NCBI GenBank assembly: GCA_031549925.1
Contig: JAVBPA010000125.1
Location: 1 to 26,786 of the forward strand
Length of the DNA: 26,786 bases
Reading direction: 5' to 3'
Source: JAVBPA01 sp031549925
Lineage (GTDB): Bacteria > Bacillota > Clostridia > Oscillospirales > CAG-272
This document shows positions 17,112 through 25,083 of this stretch, piece after piece (position 1 is the first letter of the stretch; each line of letters opens with the position of its first letter). The notes under the pieces were generated by a model that worked only from the letters and a program-made list of their open reading frames with translations, made no database searches and was not told the DNA's origin. Both the position numbers and the translations under genes were made by a program.

Positions 17112-18049
17112 TACGATGGGCAACAAAACAAGACATTTCTATATGGAAATCACTGTCAAAAGAATATGATAAGTATATATCCGAAATATCGTTTGATTTA
17201 AGTAAATGGTATAACGGTTTTAATGAATATATGAACCGAAAAATCGATCAATACGAAGCAGTTATAGCTGTCGATCGAATTTCAGGAATTTGTAAAGGCA
17301 TAATTGCTTTTTCCCGTTCAAATAATAGGATCACCTTCTTTGCCGTTTCATCGAAAGCGAATTATTTGAAAACCGCGGATGGTTTGTTATGTGTTGCATT
17401 GCGTCAATTAAATTCAAATCTAGATATAAAAATAAATCTTCCTGACAGCAATAATGAATTTTTATTGCAAGATCGGAATTTTTTCGAAATAAATGGTTTT
17501 AATTTTGATAAAAATGTAATAATTGACGGTTGTCCTATGTCGGAATTTATAAAAAAAGCTGACAACAACAAACGCGGCGGGAGCTTTCATTACCGCTACC
17601 CTGATTTTATAAAAACTTCGCAAAAAGATTTTTGTCCTTGCACAACCGAACTTGAATTCGATGATAAAACTGACGATATTTTAAAAAACGATCTTTTTTG
17701 GGTTCACGGTGAATATCCGGAGCAAGGTCGTTTGTTTGGCAAGTTATGTGTTATTCCATTAAAACATTATTTTCATTTTGAAGATATACTTGAAACAGAA
17801 GCGGCAGCTTTTATGAACGAAGTACAACGTGTCGGAAAAGCGCTCCGCAAAGTCACCGGAGCAGTAAAGATAAACTACGAAATGCACGCAAACTCAGGAG
17901 CGCATTTACATATTCACCTTTTCCCCCGATACCTCGATGATGACTTCCCAAGCGCACCGATTGATTACCGTGTGAGCGAACCGGCTCCTTATGAAAGTTA
18001 CGAAGAATACTTGTGGTTCATTGAACAGATGAGAAAGGAATTGAAGTAA
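17105..18049 (+). CDS. GNAT-HIT domain fusion protein
   Basis: About 314 residues. The first 165 look like a GNAT acetyltransferase; the start, MLIRWATKQD, is typical, though the acetyl-CoA loop is weak. The C-terminal part (about 175-314) is a HIT-family nucleotide hydrolase or transferase with the triad H267-L-H269-I-H271 followed by LFPRY, and a CPC pair (177, 179) at its beginning that could bind metal. HIT enzymes cleave nucleoside phosphoramidates or dinucleotides, including AMP-linked compounds. GGAG at 17092-17095 favours ATG 17105 over an in-frame ATG at 17090. The start overlaps the previous stop by seven bases, so the protein is coupled to the APH-Nudix-APH-kinase fusion and probably works with it. 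Confidence 0.78.
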   Translation: MLIRWATKQDISIWKSLSKEYDKYISEISFDLSKWYNGFNEYMNRKIDQYEAVIAVDRISGICKGIIAFSRSNNRITFFAVSSKANYLKTADGLLCVALRQLNSNLDIKINLPDSNNEFLLQDRNFFEINGFNFDKNVIIDGCPMSEFIKKADNNKRGGSFHYRYPDFIKTSQKDFCPCTTELEFDDKTDDILKNDLFWVHGEYPEQGRLFGKLCVIPLKHYFHFEDILETEAAAFMNEVQRVGKALRKVTGAVKINYEMHANSGAHLHIHLFPRYLDDDFPSAPIDYRVSEPAPYESYEEYLWFIEQMRKELK

Positions 18050-18068
18050 TGCTAAAATACTATTCATT

Positions 18069-18090
18069 AATGAATGTCATTCATTTTTTT
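18069..18090 (+). terminator. Weak terminator-like palindrome after the GNAT-HIT gene
   Basis: AATGAATG-T-CATTCATT followed by seven T begins 20 bases after the stop. The preceding ATTCATT can also pair with the first arm. The stem has little G+C, so termination is uncertain. Confidence 0.35.
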
Positions 18091-18126
18091 CCGGATTAAT
18101 TTGAATATATTGATATGTTTTAATAT

Positions 18127-18246
18127 AACAGTTCCGGCGGTGAAATGAGAAATGTTCTTGATGAAGTTAAAACAGTTGCTGATTATATTTGTGATTAAAA
18201 TGATAATGAAAGAATAACTAAATGGTTTGAAATTTATGTATTATGA
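18127..18246 (+). pseudogene. C-terminal remnant of a decayed gene before the nitrilase-family gene
   Basis: After a stop at 18121-18123 the frame reads YNSSGGEMRNVLDEVKTV and on to YICD, is interrupted by TAA at 18196-18198, and then continues NDNERITKWFEIYVL to TGA at 18244-18246. The amino-acid mix is protein-like on both sides of the stop, and the end overlaps the next gene's ATG as ATGA. The next gene has no ribosome binding site of its own, so it may once have been coupled to this one. The family is not recognised. Because any start followed by A creates ATGA, the overlap is weak evidence alone. Confidence 0.35.
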
Positions 18247-19112
18247 ATGATTTTAAAGCAGCTTTATTACAAATTTTACCCGCAGGTTCACAAGATTATA
18301 ATTTACATAAAGGACTGGATTATTGTAAAAAAGCAAAACAAATAGGCGCGGACATTGCGATTTTTCCTGAAATGTGGAATATCGGCTATAAACTCACGAA
18401 AAACCTTGAAGAAACTATTAACTCCGCTATTAATTTGGAAAGCGATTATATAGAATGTTTCAAAGAACTTGCAAAAGAACAGAACATTGCCATTTGTCTT
18501 ACCTTTTTAGAAAAATACAACCCTTCTCCGAGAAACAGTCTTATAGTAATCGACCGCCACGGCGAAATCATCCTGCATTACGCAAAAGTTCATACTTGTA
18601 TATTTGATCCGACTGAACGGCAATTGACGGCAGGCGATGATTTTTATACCGTTGATTTAGACACACATAACGGAAAAGTCAAAATTGGCGCGATGATTTG
18701 TTATGACCGCGAATTTCCCGAAAGTGCAAGAATCCTAATGTTAAAAGGAGCGGAAGTTATATTGACACCGAACGCTTGCCCGATGGAAATTAACCGTTTA
18801 TCACAACTGCGGAGCAGAGCATATGAAAATATGGTAGGTATCGCTACTGTGAATTACCCATACGGGCAACCGGATTGCAACGGTCATTCTTCTGCTTTCG
18901 ATGGTATGGCATATCTTCCTGATTACAGCGGTTCACGCGATTCTTTGATTATCGAAGCAGGAGAAGCAGAAGGTATTTATATCGCAAGCTTCCCAATGGA
19001 TAAATTACGTGATTACCGAAGCCGTGAAGTACACGGAAACGCGTACCGCCGTCCCGATATATATAATTTACTTATTAGTAATGAAAAGAATGAACCATTT
19101 ATTAGAAAATAA
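18243..19112 (+). CDS. Carbon-nitrogen hydrolase (nitrilase superfamily)
   Basis: 289 residues, a normal length. The Glu-Lys-Cys triad is visible: E43 in FPEMW, K115 in HYAKVH and C153 in MICYDREFPES. These enzymes hydrolyse amides, carbamoyl compounds or nitriles through a thioester intermediate. The sequence fits the omega-amidase/carbamoylase-like branches, but the substrate cannot be assigned. It is probably cytoplasmic; no signal peptide is seen. No clear Shine-Dalgarno lies before ATG 18243, unlike most genes here, and a decayed frame ends across the start codon. In context it could remove an amide or acyl group from a compound handled by the neighbouring transferases. Confidence 0.88.
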   Translation: MNDFKAALLQILPAGSQDYNLHKGLDYCKKAKQIGADIAIFPEMWNIGYKLTKNLEETINSAINLESDYIECFKELAKEQNIAICLTFLEKYNPSPRNSLIVIDRHGEIILHYAKVHTCIFDPTERQLTAGDDFYTVDLDTHNGKVKIGAMICYDREFPESARILMLKGAEVILTPNACPMEINRLSQLRSRAYENMVGIATVNYPYGQPDCNGHSSAFDGMAYLPDYSGSRDSLIIEAGEAEGIYIASFPMDKLRDYRSREVHGNAYRRPDIYNLLISNEKNEPFIRK

Positions 19113-19205
19113 TCAGATATAAAAATTTATTGTTATTTAATAAAAATATTTTATTTATTAGAATAGCGAATAATCTAATTAATTAAAAATGAAAGCGGAT
19201 TTTAT

Positions 19206-19664
19206 ATGAAAAAAAGATTAGCGACTATTAATGATGTACCTATATTGATAAAACTGCGAAGACAACAACTAACCGAAGAAAAAAACTCACAAAATTCAAA
19301 TGATGAAATCAACATTGATAAACAACTTGAAAATTATTTTTGTTCCCAAATTTCCGAAGGAGCGTTCATTTCATGGGTTATGGAAAACGAAGATGAAATA
19401 ATCGCAACAAGCGGTGTTTGTTTTTATTTGCTTCCGCCAAATTATTCAAACCCGACAGGCAAAACGGCTTATGTCACAAATATGTACACAAAACCCGAAT
19501 ACAGGCGTAAAGGAATAGCGGCGGAATTATTGAATATGGTTATTTCCGAGGCGAAATCACGCGGATATAAGGTAATTCGACTCCACGCTTCTGAATACGG
19601 AAAATCCTTATATTTAAAAGCAGGATTTTTAGATACAGAAGGTTATATGGTATTGAGGATTTAA
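19206..19664 (+). CDS. GNAT-family N-acetyltransferase
   Basis: 152 residues, the size of a single-domain GNAT enzyme. The beta4 strand TAYVTNMYTKPEYR leads into the acetyl-CoA loop RRKGIAAEL (about 99-107). The C-terminal LHASEYGKSLYLKAGF is the usual motif B region of small drug- or peptide-acetylating GNATs. The acceptor is unknown. Upstream there is only a weak AGCGGA-like ribosome site. It stands 93 bases after the nitrilase-family gene on the same strand. Confidence 0.88.
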   Translation: MKKRLATINDVPILIKLRRQQLTEEKNSQNSNDEINIDKQLENYFCSQISEGAFISWVMENEDEIIATSGVCFYLLPPNYSNPTGKTAYVTNMYTKPEYRRKGIAAELLNMVISEAKSRGYKVIRLHASEYGKSLYLKAGFLDTEGYMVLRI

Positions 19665-19764
19665 ATATTTATTTTCAATAAACAGATAATTTATTAAAAC
19701 AAATGAGATTTGTTTTATTTATGAAAAAAGCAATCCTCAAAATCATAGGAGGTAATTTATACAT

Positions 19765-20355
19765 ATGAAAAAACCTTTTGTAATCAGTATTTCTGCTCAA
19801 TCAGGCGGAGGTAAAACTACTATCGCCACCGCTTTAAAAAATCGTCTTTTTAATTCCGCAGTTCTTTATTGGGATGATTATGGAGACGAAGTTGACCCTA
19901 GCTGCGATATTAATGATATACAAGATTATAATAAATGGAACACGAAACCGATAGCGAATGATATTGAGTTTTTATTAAATAAATCCTACGATTACATTAT
20001 ACTTGATTATCCTTTTGGGTATATGAATGAATATATTGCAAAATTTATAGATATGACTTTGTTCATAGATACACCTCTTGATGTGGCTTTGGCAAGGCGA
20101 ATAATACGCGATTTTACGAGTCGTTCTAAAGAAAGTGAATTCGGGCTTGCTTATGTAAATGAAATAAGCCTTGAAGCAATCGATAAAGAGCTCCGATTTT
20201 ATTTGGAAAAATCCCGCTCAACTTACAAACGTTTTTCCGAAGATCATAAAACGATATCAGATCATATTTTGGACGGTTTGAAAACACCCGATGAAATTGT
20301 AAATGAAATTATTAAATTAATAAAAGATAAAAATTCTTTTAATAGGTTTGTTTAA
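19765..20355 (+). CDS. P-loop kinase, uridine-kinase-like
   Basis: 196 residues. An N-terminal P-loop, SAQSGGGKTT (about 10-19), is followed by LYWDDYGDEVDPS, where uridine kinase relatives carry a catalytic Asp. DYIILDYPFG is a Walker B-like strand, and an Arg-rich lid (ARRIIRDF) follows at about 112. The fold is that of nucleoside or small-molecule kinases. The phosphate acceptor is not known. A strong AGGAGGT lies 12 bases before ATG 19765. The next kinase gene begins 14 bases after its stop, so the two are probably co-translated. Confidence 0.8.
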   Translation: MKKPFVISISAQSGGGKTTIATALKNRLFNSAVLYWDDYGDEVDPSCDINDIQDYNKWNTKPIANDIEFLLNKSYDYIILDYPFGYMNEYIAKFIDMTLFIDTPLDVALARRIIRDFTSRSKESEFGLAYVNEISLEAIDKELRFYLEKSRSTYKRFSEDHKTISDHILDGLKTPDEIVNEIIKLIKDKNSFNRFV

Positions 20356-20369
20356 AAGGAAAATTTCGT

Positions 20370-20927
20370 ATGATTAACATAATTCATATTGTAGGTGCAT
20401 CCGGTTCAGGTACATCAACATTAGGACAAGCTCTAGAACAAAAGCACGGATATAAATGGATTGACACGGACGAATATTTCTGGCAGAAAACTGATCCTCC
20501 TTTTGTAAAACCGTTGCCGCGTGAAGAACGTATAAAATTAATGAACGAAGAAATGCAAAAAAATCCCAAATGTGTTATTTCCGGTTCATTGTGCGGTTGG
20601 GGAGATATTTTTATTCCGATGTTTGATATAGTTATATTTTTAGAAACACCAGCCGAAATACGCATTGAACGTCTCAAAAAACGTGAATCCGAGCGGTTTG
20701 GCAAAAGAATCCGTGAAGGAGGAGATATGTTTGAGGAGCATTTGAAATTTATTTCATGGGCATTAAGCTACGATACCGGAAGTCTTGAAATGCGTTCACG
20801 CGCTTTGCATGAAAATTGGCTTTCCGCTTGCACATGCCCGGTTATCCGATTGAATGGATCGAAAACCATTGTTGAATTAATAAATAAAATTACAGAGACA
20901 ATTTCATGCGGTACTAAAATAAAATAA
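20370..20927 (+). CDS. P-loop NTPase/kinase with GASGSGTST loop
   Basis: 185 residues of the adenylate-kinase-like or AAA_17/18-like P-loop group. The phosphate loop reads GASGSGTSTL (about 9-18), with Thr where Lys is usual. I recognise this as a recurring family form, not a local mutation. The sequence DTDEYFWQ (about 32) and an Arg-rich lid (RIERLKKRESERFGKR, about 98-113) support a small-molecule kinase fold. AAAGGA precedes the ATG. It sits 14 bases after another P-loop kinase and about 90 bases before the esterase-GNAT-GNAT gene, suggesting one transcription unit. Confidence 0.8.
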   Translation: MINIIHIVGASGSGTSTLGQALEQKHGYKWIDTDEYFWQKTDPPFVKPLPREERIKLMNEEMQKNPKCVISGSLCGWGDIFIPMFDIVIFLETPAEIRIERLKKRESERFGKRIREGGDMFEEHLKFISWALSYDTGSLEMRSRALHENWLSACTCPVIRLNGSKTIVELINKITETISCGTKIK

Positions 20928-21018
20928 AAAAATTTATTTAAATTAATATAAAAACTGTTTTTGATAATCTAATCAGCAAATGAATATGTGTTTTACAAAT
21001 AAAAAGGGAGAAAATGAT

Positions 21019-22854
21019 ATGGAATTTATTAATCCGCCAGCAGAATCAATTCAAAATGTCACTCATAAAACATTTTTTTGTAAATTGTACAATCACGAAA
21101 TCGGTTATAATATTTATTTGCCGCCGGATTACGAATATAATAACGATGTATATCCTATTTCTTATCACATTCACGGTTGGATGGGCAGCGAGTCTTCTGA
21201 ATTGAAAGCAATGGAAAAGATATTTAGAAGCAAGCGTGTTATTACCGTTTTTCCGAACAGTTCTCCTGTTATAGGTGATTTTGAAAATCTACCCGTCGAA
21301 AAAATGTTTATTAATGAGTTCATACCGTATATAGAAAGTAAATATAGAACCGATAAAACACGAATTAACAGATCTATATCCGGTTTTTCTATGGGTGGAG
21401 GAATGGCTTTTTGTTATGCTGTCAGGTATAACGAATTATTTTCTTCAGTAACGGCTTACGCAGGTACATATCACCATTATTATCACAAAAATTCTAAAAC
21501 TGTAGGTGCGGAACCGGAAAAAGCCGCTGAGTTATACAAGGAAATGATGAAACAAGAAAGATATTTGGAAGAAGGAAATATTTTGTTTCTGATAAAACAA
21601 AACGCGGATAAAATACGCGGTGAATTGGAAATAAACCTTTACATCGGAACAAATGACGTATTATATTGCGATAATGAAATTTTACATTTATATTTGGATT
21701 TTTTGTGTATTCCGCATAAATATAAAAAAATCTATGGAATTGGTCATGAACTGGACAGAATTGTTTTAGATGAGAGTGAACATAAAAAAAATTTTATGCC
21801 TTTAAAACACAAGGGTACAACAACCCTTGAAACAGAACGGCTAATTTTAAGAAGATTTAAAACAGATGATATCGAACAAATTTATTATAATTGCTGGAAT
21901 GATCCCGATGTTTGGAAATGGACAAATTATGAACCAATGAATAGTATTGATGACGTTTATATTCTAAACAACATATTTACAGATCATTGGTTTGCAAGAT
22001 ATGAAAAACTCGATTTTTATAGTTGGGCTATACAACTCAAATCATCGGGAAAAGTTATCGGAAGATTGAGCGGAATAAAACCAGATGAAAAAATATCACA
22101 AATTGAATTGGCATATGAATTAGGGCGAAATTGGTGGAATCAAGGTTTTATGACCGAAGCAGTAAAAGCTGTTACCGGATTTTTTTTCCGCGAAGTAGGT
22201 TTTAATAGAATTTGTGCCGATCATGCATATGAAAACCCGGCTTCGGGTAAAGTAATGCAAAAATGCGGATTGGTTTATGAAGGTACGTTTCGTCAAAAAT
22301 GTAAATGCAATAACGGAATTTTTAACATGGTTTCTTATGCAATTCTGGCAAGTGATTATTTTAATACAGAAGATATAAAAATCTCTATAATTCCTTACGA
22401 ACGGAAATATCAAGATGATATGCTGTTTTGCTTCCTCGCTGCGAAAGATGCTGTCAATAAATATGCACCCGAGCAACGATGGAATAAGCCGGTATTGAAA
22501 GAAGATTTATTTAACATTGAAAAAGATTATTTTGAAAACGATGATATTTTTTATTTGGCGATTGACTATCAAGACCGTGTTGTAGGTATGGTTGGGACAA
22601 AAACGACAACACAAACAGAATTATGGCTTAAACGTTTATTTGTTAAACCGGAAATGAAAAATAAAGGTATTGGGAGTAAACTTCTTTCGGCGGTAGAAAA
22701 ATACGCTGTTAATAAAGGTATAATTGAAATTCATACGGAATTTGCAAATTGGTATCGCGAAGCGGCAGTTTTTTATTTAGCAAAAGGATTTGAAGAAGCG
22801 GAACGGAATGAACATCTTATTCACATGAAAAAACAATTAAAAAATGTTTTATAA
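21019..22854 (+). CDS. Esterase-GNAT-GNAT three-domain fusion
   Basis: 611 residues. Residues 12-255 are an esterase of the esterase D/PF00756 type with nucleophile S124 in GFSMGG, a candidate acid in TNDVLYCD (about 213-218) and H243 in GIGHE. Residues 267-447 are a RimJ/RimL-like GNAT beginning TLETERLILRRF, with GFMTEAV (about 376) and YENPASGKVMQKCG (about 404-417). Residues 453-607 are a second, different GNAT with acetyl-CoA loop KNKGIGSKL (about 547-555). All three units look intact. GGGAG eight bases upstream supports ATG 21019; an in-frame ATG at 20980 lacks a site. Each domain is usually a separate protein. The pairing suggests removal of one acyl group and addition of another on the same compound, which is inference. 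Confidence 0.85.
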   Translation: MEFINPPAESIQNVTHKTFFCKLYNHEIGYNIYLPPDYEYNNDVYPISYHIHGWMGSESSELKAMEKIFRSKRVITVFPNSSPVIGDFENLPVEKMFINEFIPYIESKYRTDKTRINRSISGFSMGGGMAFCYAVRYNELFSSVTAYAGTYHHYYHKNSKTVGAEPEKAAELYKEMMKQERYLEEGNILFLIKQNADKIRGELEINLYIGTNDVLYCDNEILHLYLDFLCIPHKYKKIYGIGHELDRIVLDESEHKKNFMPLKHKGTTTLETERLILRRFKTDDIEQIYYNCWNDPDVWKWTNYEPMNSIDDVYILNNIFTDHWFARYEKLDFYSWAIQLKSSGKVIGRLSGIKPDEKISQIELAYELGRNWWNQGFMTEAVKAVTGFFFREVGFNRICADHAYENPASGKVMQKCGLVYEGTFRQKCKCNNGIFNMVSYAILASDYFNTEDIKISIIPYERKYQDDMLFCFLAAKDAVNKYAPEQRWNKPVLKEDLFNIEKDYFENDDIFYLAIDYQDRVVGMVGTKTTTQTELWLKRLFVKPEMKNKGIGSKLLSAVEKYAVNKGIIEIHTEFANWYREAAVFYLAKGFEEAERNEHLIHMKKQLKNVL

Positions 22855-23222
22855 TATGAGTTTTAAAATATATATATTGTTCTTCTCTGCTAATTGATAA
22901 ACTGTTCTTGAATTTATATGGAATCATTGAATGAAAAAAATCGGTTATAATATAAATTTTTTATTATTAAAAACATAATATTTTTGTACAATCAAATTAA
23001 AATACTTGAAAAATCGCTTCAAATAAAAAAACAAAAATGAAAATAAAAAAAACGAATCTTTATGCTTTTAGGATACGAAATTTTTAAATATAATGAACAA
23101 AAAAGCATCAATACATAAATTTTGTTTTTTTATATATTAAACAATACTCTTGGCGAAATAAACGGATAACACACCCGTTTTTTCGGTGATAAAATATAAT
23201 TGTTTGGAAGGAATACGAAAAT
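22855..23222. other. AT-rich intergenic region
   Basis: About 370 bases without a gene. The only marked element is a weak hairpin AAACGG / CCGTTT with a nine-base loop (23160-23180) and a short T run. An ATGCTTTT / AAAAGCAT pairing with a long loop also exists around 23060-23110. GAAGGA ten bases before 23223 serves as ribosome site for the next gene. No convincing promoter pair was found. Confidence 0.5.
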
Positions 23223-24416
23223 ATGAACGAACCTATTAAAAAAATAAAATCCAATCCGGAGAGTTATTTTTCGAAATCAAAACCGGAAATATTATCTTTA
23301 GAACAATACGCAGTTTTTGAATCTGATACTATTACCGATCCTTTTTTCGGAAGTGAACCGCCCCATATATCAAACAAAATAAAAGAATACAAAAAAATCG
23401 AACCTTGGCAAAATTATTTTCTTTGTTCAGCTATTTGTTCGGTAGTAAAAAAACTTGGTTCAGATATTGATGATTTTCATTTTTACGCTAATTTTACCGG
23501 TGATAACTTCACTTATTTATACGCTTCGGAAAAAGGAAATCCAAACAACATACAATGCGACAGCGGACTTACTAATTATTTTTTTACACCGCAATTAGTA
23601 AAAAAAGCATATGCTGTTTTCGGGTATGAATGTATTTACCTTTCAAAAACGCAAATAAAAAAAGATTTCCGCGTTGTTATGAATGCTATAAAAGCTTCTG
23701 TTGACAATGATATCCCGGTTTTAGCATGGGGTATTGGTAATGTAACAACAAAAAATGGTAATTCTTTTCAGTCATTACCGGAAGGCTGTCTCATCGGAGG
23801 TTACGATAATAATGATGTATTATATGTAAACTTATATCTCGGTCAAGATCGCTTACCGGAAAATTCTCTGGATGAATATGGCTATTCAACAATAATAAAA
23901 GGTTTAGATGATACGAAAGGATTATTTTTCGCAGGTGAAAAAATTGAAAAACCCGATAAAAGGCAGATTATTCAAAATGTAATTGATACTATTCCATCTT
24001 TTTTAACTATTCCTCCAGCGGAAGGCGAAAGCGGGCGTTGGGTTTTTGGCAAAACAGCATTTGAAACATGGGCTGATACGCTTGAAACCGATTTGTATTT
24101 TGAAAATAAAACTGATGTTGAACTTGGAGATATCTGCTGGAATTTACATTGTTCTCCGTATTGCTGTGTTTGTACAAGTACTGCATTTGATTTTTTTAAA
24201 GAAGCAGCCGAACAATATCCGGATTTAACAATGGCTGTTAAATTATTACCGCTCTATGAAAATATGCAAAATTATAAACAAGAGATATGGATTTTGCAAA
24301 ACGGTTTTTTCCCGCCGATGGATAAATTTAAAAACCATGATTTTCGAATTAAAATCGCTGGTATTTTACGAAAAATGGGTAAGGTTTGTGAAGAAATTTT
24401 AATGGCTTTTGATTAA
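23223..24416 (+). CDS. C39/BtrH-like papain-fold protein of unknown function
   Basis: 397 residues, no signal peptide. The segment NYFLCSAICSVVKKLG (about 64-79) with C68/C72 resembles the helix that carries the nucleophile in C39-like or BtrH N-terminal domains. LIGGYDNNDVLYVNLY (about 190-205) resembles the strand region that normally brings in the catalytic His. Here the residues just before are EGC, and no His is seen, so peptidase activity is doubtful. BtrH-type proteins act as acyltransferases in butirosin (an aminoglycoside) biosynthesis. That would suit the neighbouring APH and GNAT genes, but the likeness is partial. The C-terminal half contains a Cys-rich patch (SPYCCVCTS, about 312-320) and is otherwise unrecognised. 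Confidence 0.55.
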   Translation: MNEPIKKIKSNPESYFSKSKPEILSLEQYAVFESDTITDPFFGSEPPHISNKIKEYKKIEPWQNYFLCSAICSVVKKLGSDIDDFHFYANFTGDNFTYLYASEKGNPNNIQCDSGLTNYFFTPQLVKKAYAVFGYECIYLSKTQIKKDFRVVMNAIKASVDNDIPVLAWGIGNVTTKNGNSFQSLPEGCLIGGYDNNDVLYVNLYLGQDRLPENSLDEYGYSTIIKGLDDTKGLFFAGEKIEKPDKRQIIQNVIDTIPSFLTIPPAEGESGRWVFGKTAFETWADTLETDLYFENKTDVELGDICWNLHCSPYCCVCTSTAFDFFKEAAEQYPDLTMAVKLLPLYENMQNYKQEIWILQNGFFPPMDKFKNHDFRIKIAGILRKMGKVCEEILMAFD

Positions 24417-24524
24417 ATTTTATAATTAAAAATTATAACTTTTGTTTTAAAAACTTATTTATAACGAAATAATAATTAATTAGAAAACTGCATTAAATGC
24501 TTTTCATAAATTCTTTATATTTTA

Positions 24525-24869
24525 TTATATTTTAAGATTTTTAGTTTTTGGTTTTGTCAAATCGTAACTATGTTTAATCATTTGTACCAGTTCTTCAATC
24601 TGTACATCACCTTCTATAAAAACCGTGTTCCAATGTTCTTTATTCATATGCCACCCTGGAACAATGCTATTGTATATACCGCGCAGAAAAACAGCTCTGA
24701 TAGGTTCGCATTTAAGATTAACGCAAAGTTTTTCATTTCGAATTGTAATAAGAGCAAAAATTTTTTTATTACCGTTGTGCCTTATAACCGGAGTAGTATC
24801 GTCAAAAGGATAGTCTTCATAAGAAAACGGAAATGATCGGCATAAATCAATCAATTCAACTAGTTTCAT
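24525..24869 (-). CDS. MmcQ/YjbR family DNA-binding-like protein
   Basis: About 114 residues, the normal size of this CyaY-like fold. Family marks are YEDYPFDD near residue 17, RHNGNKKIFALI, LCVNLKCEP, and the C-terminal GWHMNKEHWNTVFIEG followed by HSYDLT. Its function is not established in any organism I can name. An in-frame TTG at 24878 exists, but ATG 24869 fits the family better. Neither has a good ribosome site. A ten-codon frame with a good GGAG site ends across this ATG, so translation may be coupled. It is oriented against the neighbouring genes. Confidence 0.85.
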   Translation of the reverse strand: MKLVELIDLCRSFPFSYEDYPFDDTTPVIRHNGNKKIFALITIRNEKLCVNLKCEPIRAVFLRGIYNSIVPGWHMNKEHWNTVFIEGDVQIEELVQMIKHSYDLTKPKTKNLKI

Positions 24870-24895
24870 AATTTGCAATCTATATATTTCGTCAT
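24866..24895 (-). CDS. Putative short upstream ORF coupled to the YjbR gene
   Basis: A ten-codon frame, MTKYIDCKL plus stop, has GGAG nine bases before its ATG (24895), and its TGA overlaps the YjbR ATG as ATGA. The larger gene lacks its own site, so ribosomes may reach it by termination-reinitiation. Alternatively, a single-base change has split an original N-terminus. Confidence 0.35.
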   Translation of the reverse strand: MTKYIDCKL

Positions 24896-25083
24896 CAAAT
24901 CTTTCTCCGAATATAATAATTTATTATATATTTTATCCTGGATATAAGCAGCTCCGTAAATATTATAGCATAATAAATACAATTAGTCGATATTAATAAT
25001 CCAATCATTTGTATTCAAAAATTTATACTTAAAATGTTAATAATAAAACGAACGAATAGCAAATTTTATATCGGAAGGTAAAA

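Noticed and set aside
19695..19717. AT-only ten-base hairpin with a GAG loop between the GNAT and kinase genes
   Set aside because: The stem is nearly all A-T with no real T run after it, and such structures are expected by chance in this composition.
19703..19768. A 21-codon frame ending across the start of the P-loop kinase gene
   Set aside because: It has no ribosome site, the ATGA overlap is automatic when a start is followed by A, and the strong AGGAGGT serves the kinase gene.
20395..20425. Lys-to-Thr change in the P-loop as evidence of an inactive kinase
   Set aside because: The GASGSGT(S/T)TL form recurs in this family as I know it, so it is not a sign of decay.
23160..23180. Six-base hairpin with T run before the C39/BtrH-like gene
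   Set aside because: The stem is short, the loop is nine bases and only three T follow the stem, so it is too weak to call a terminator.
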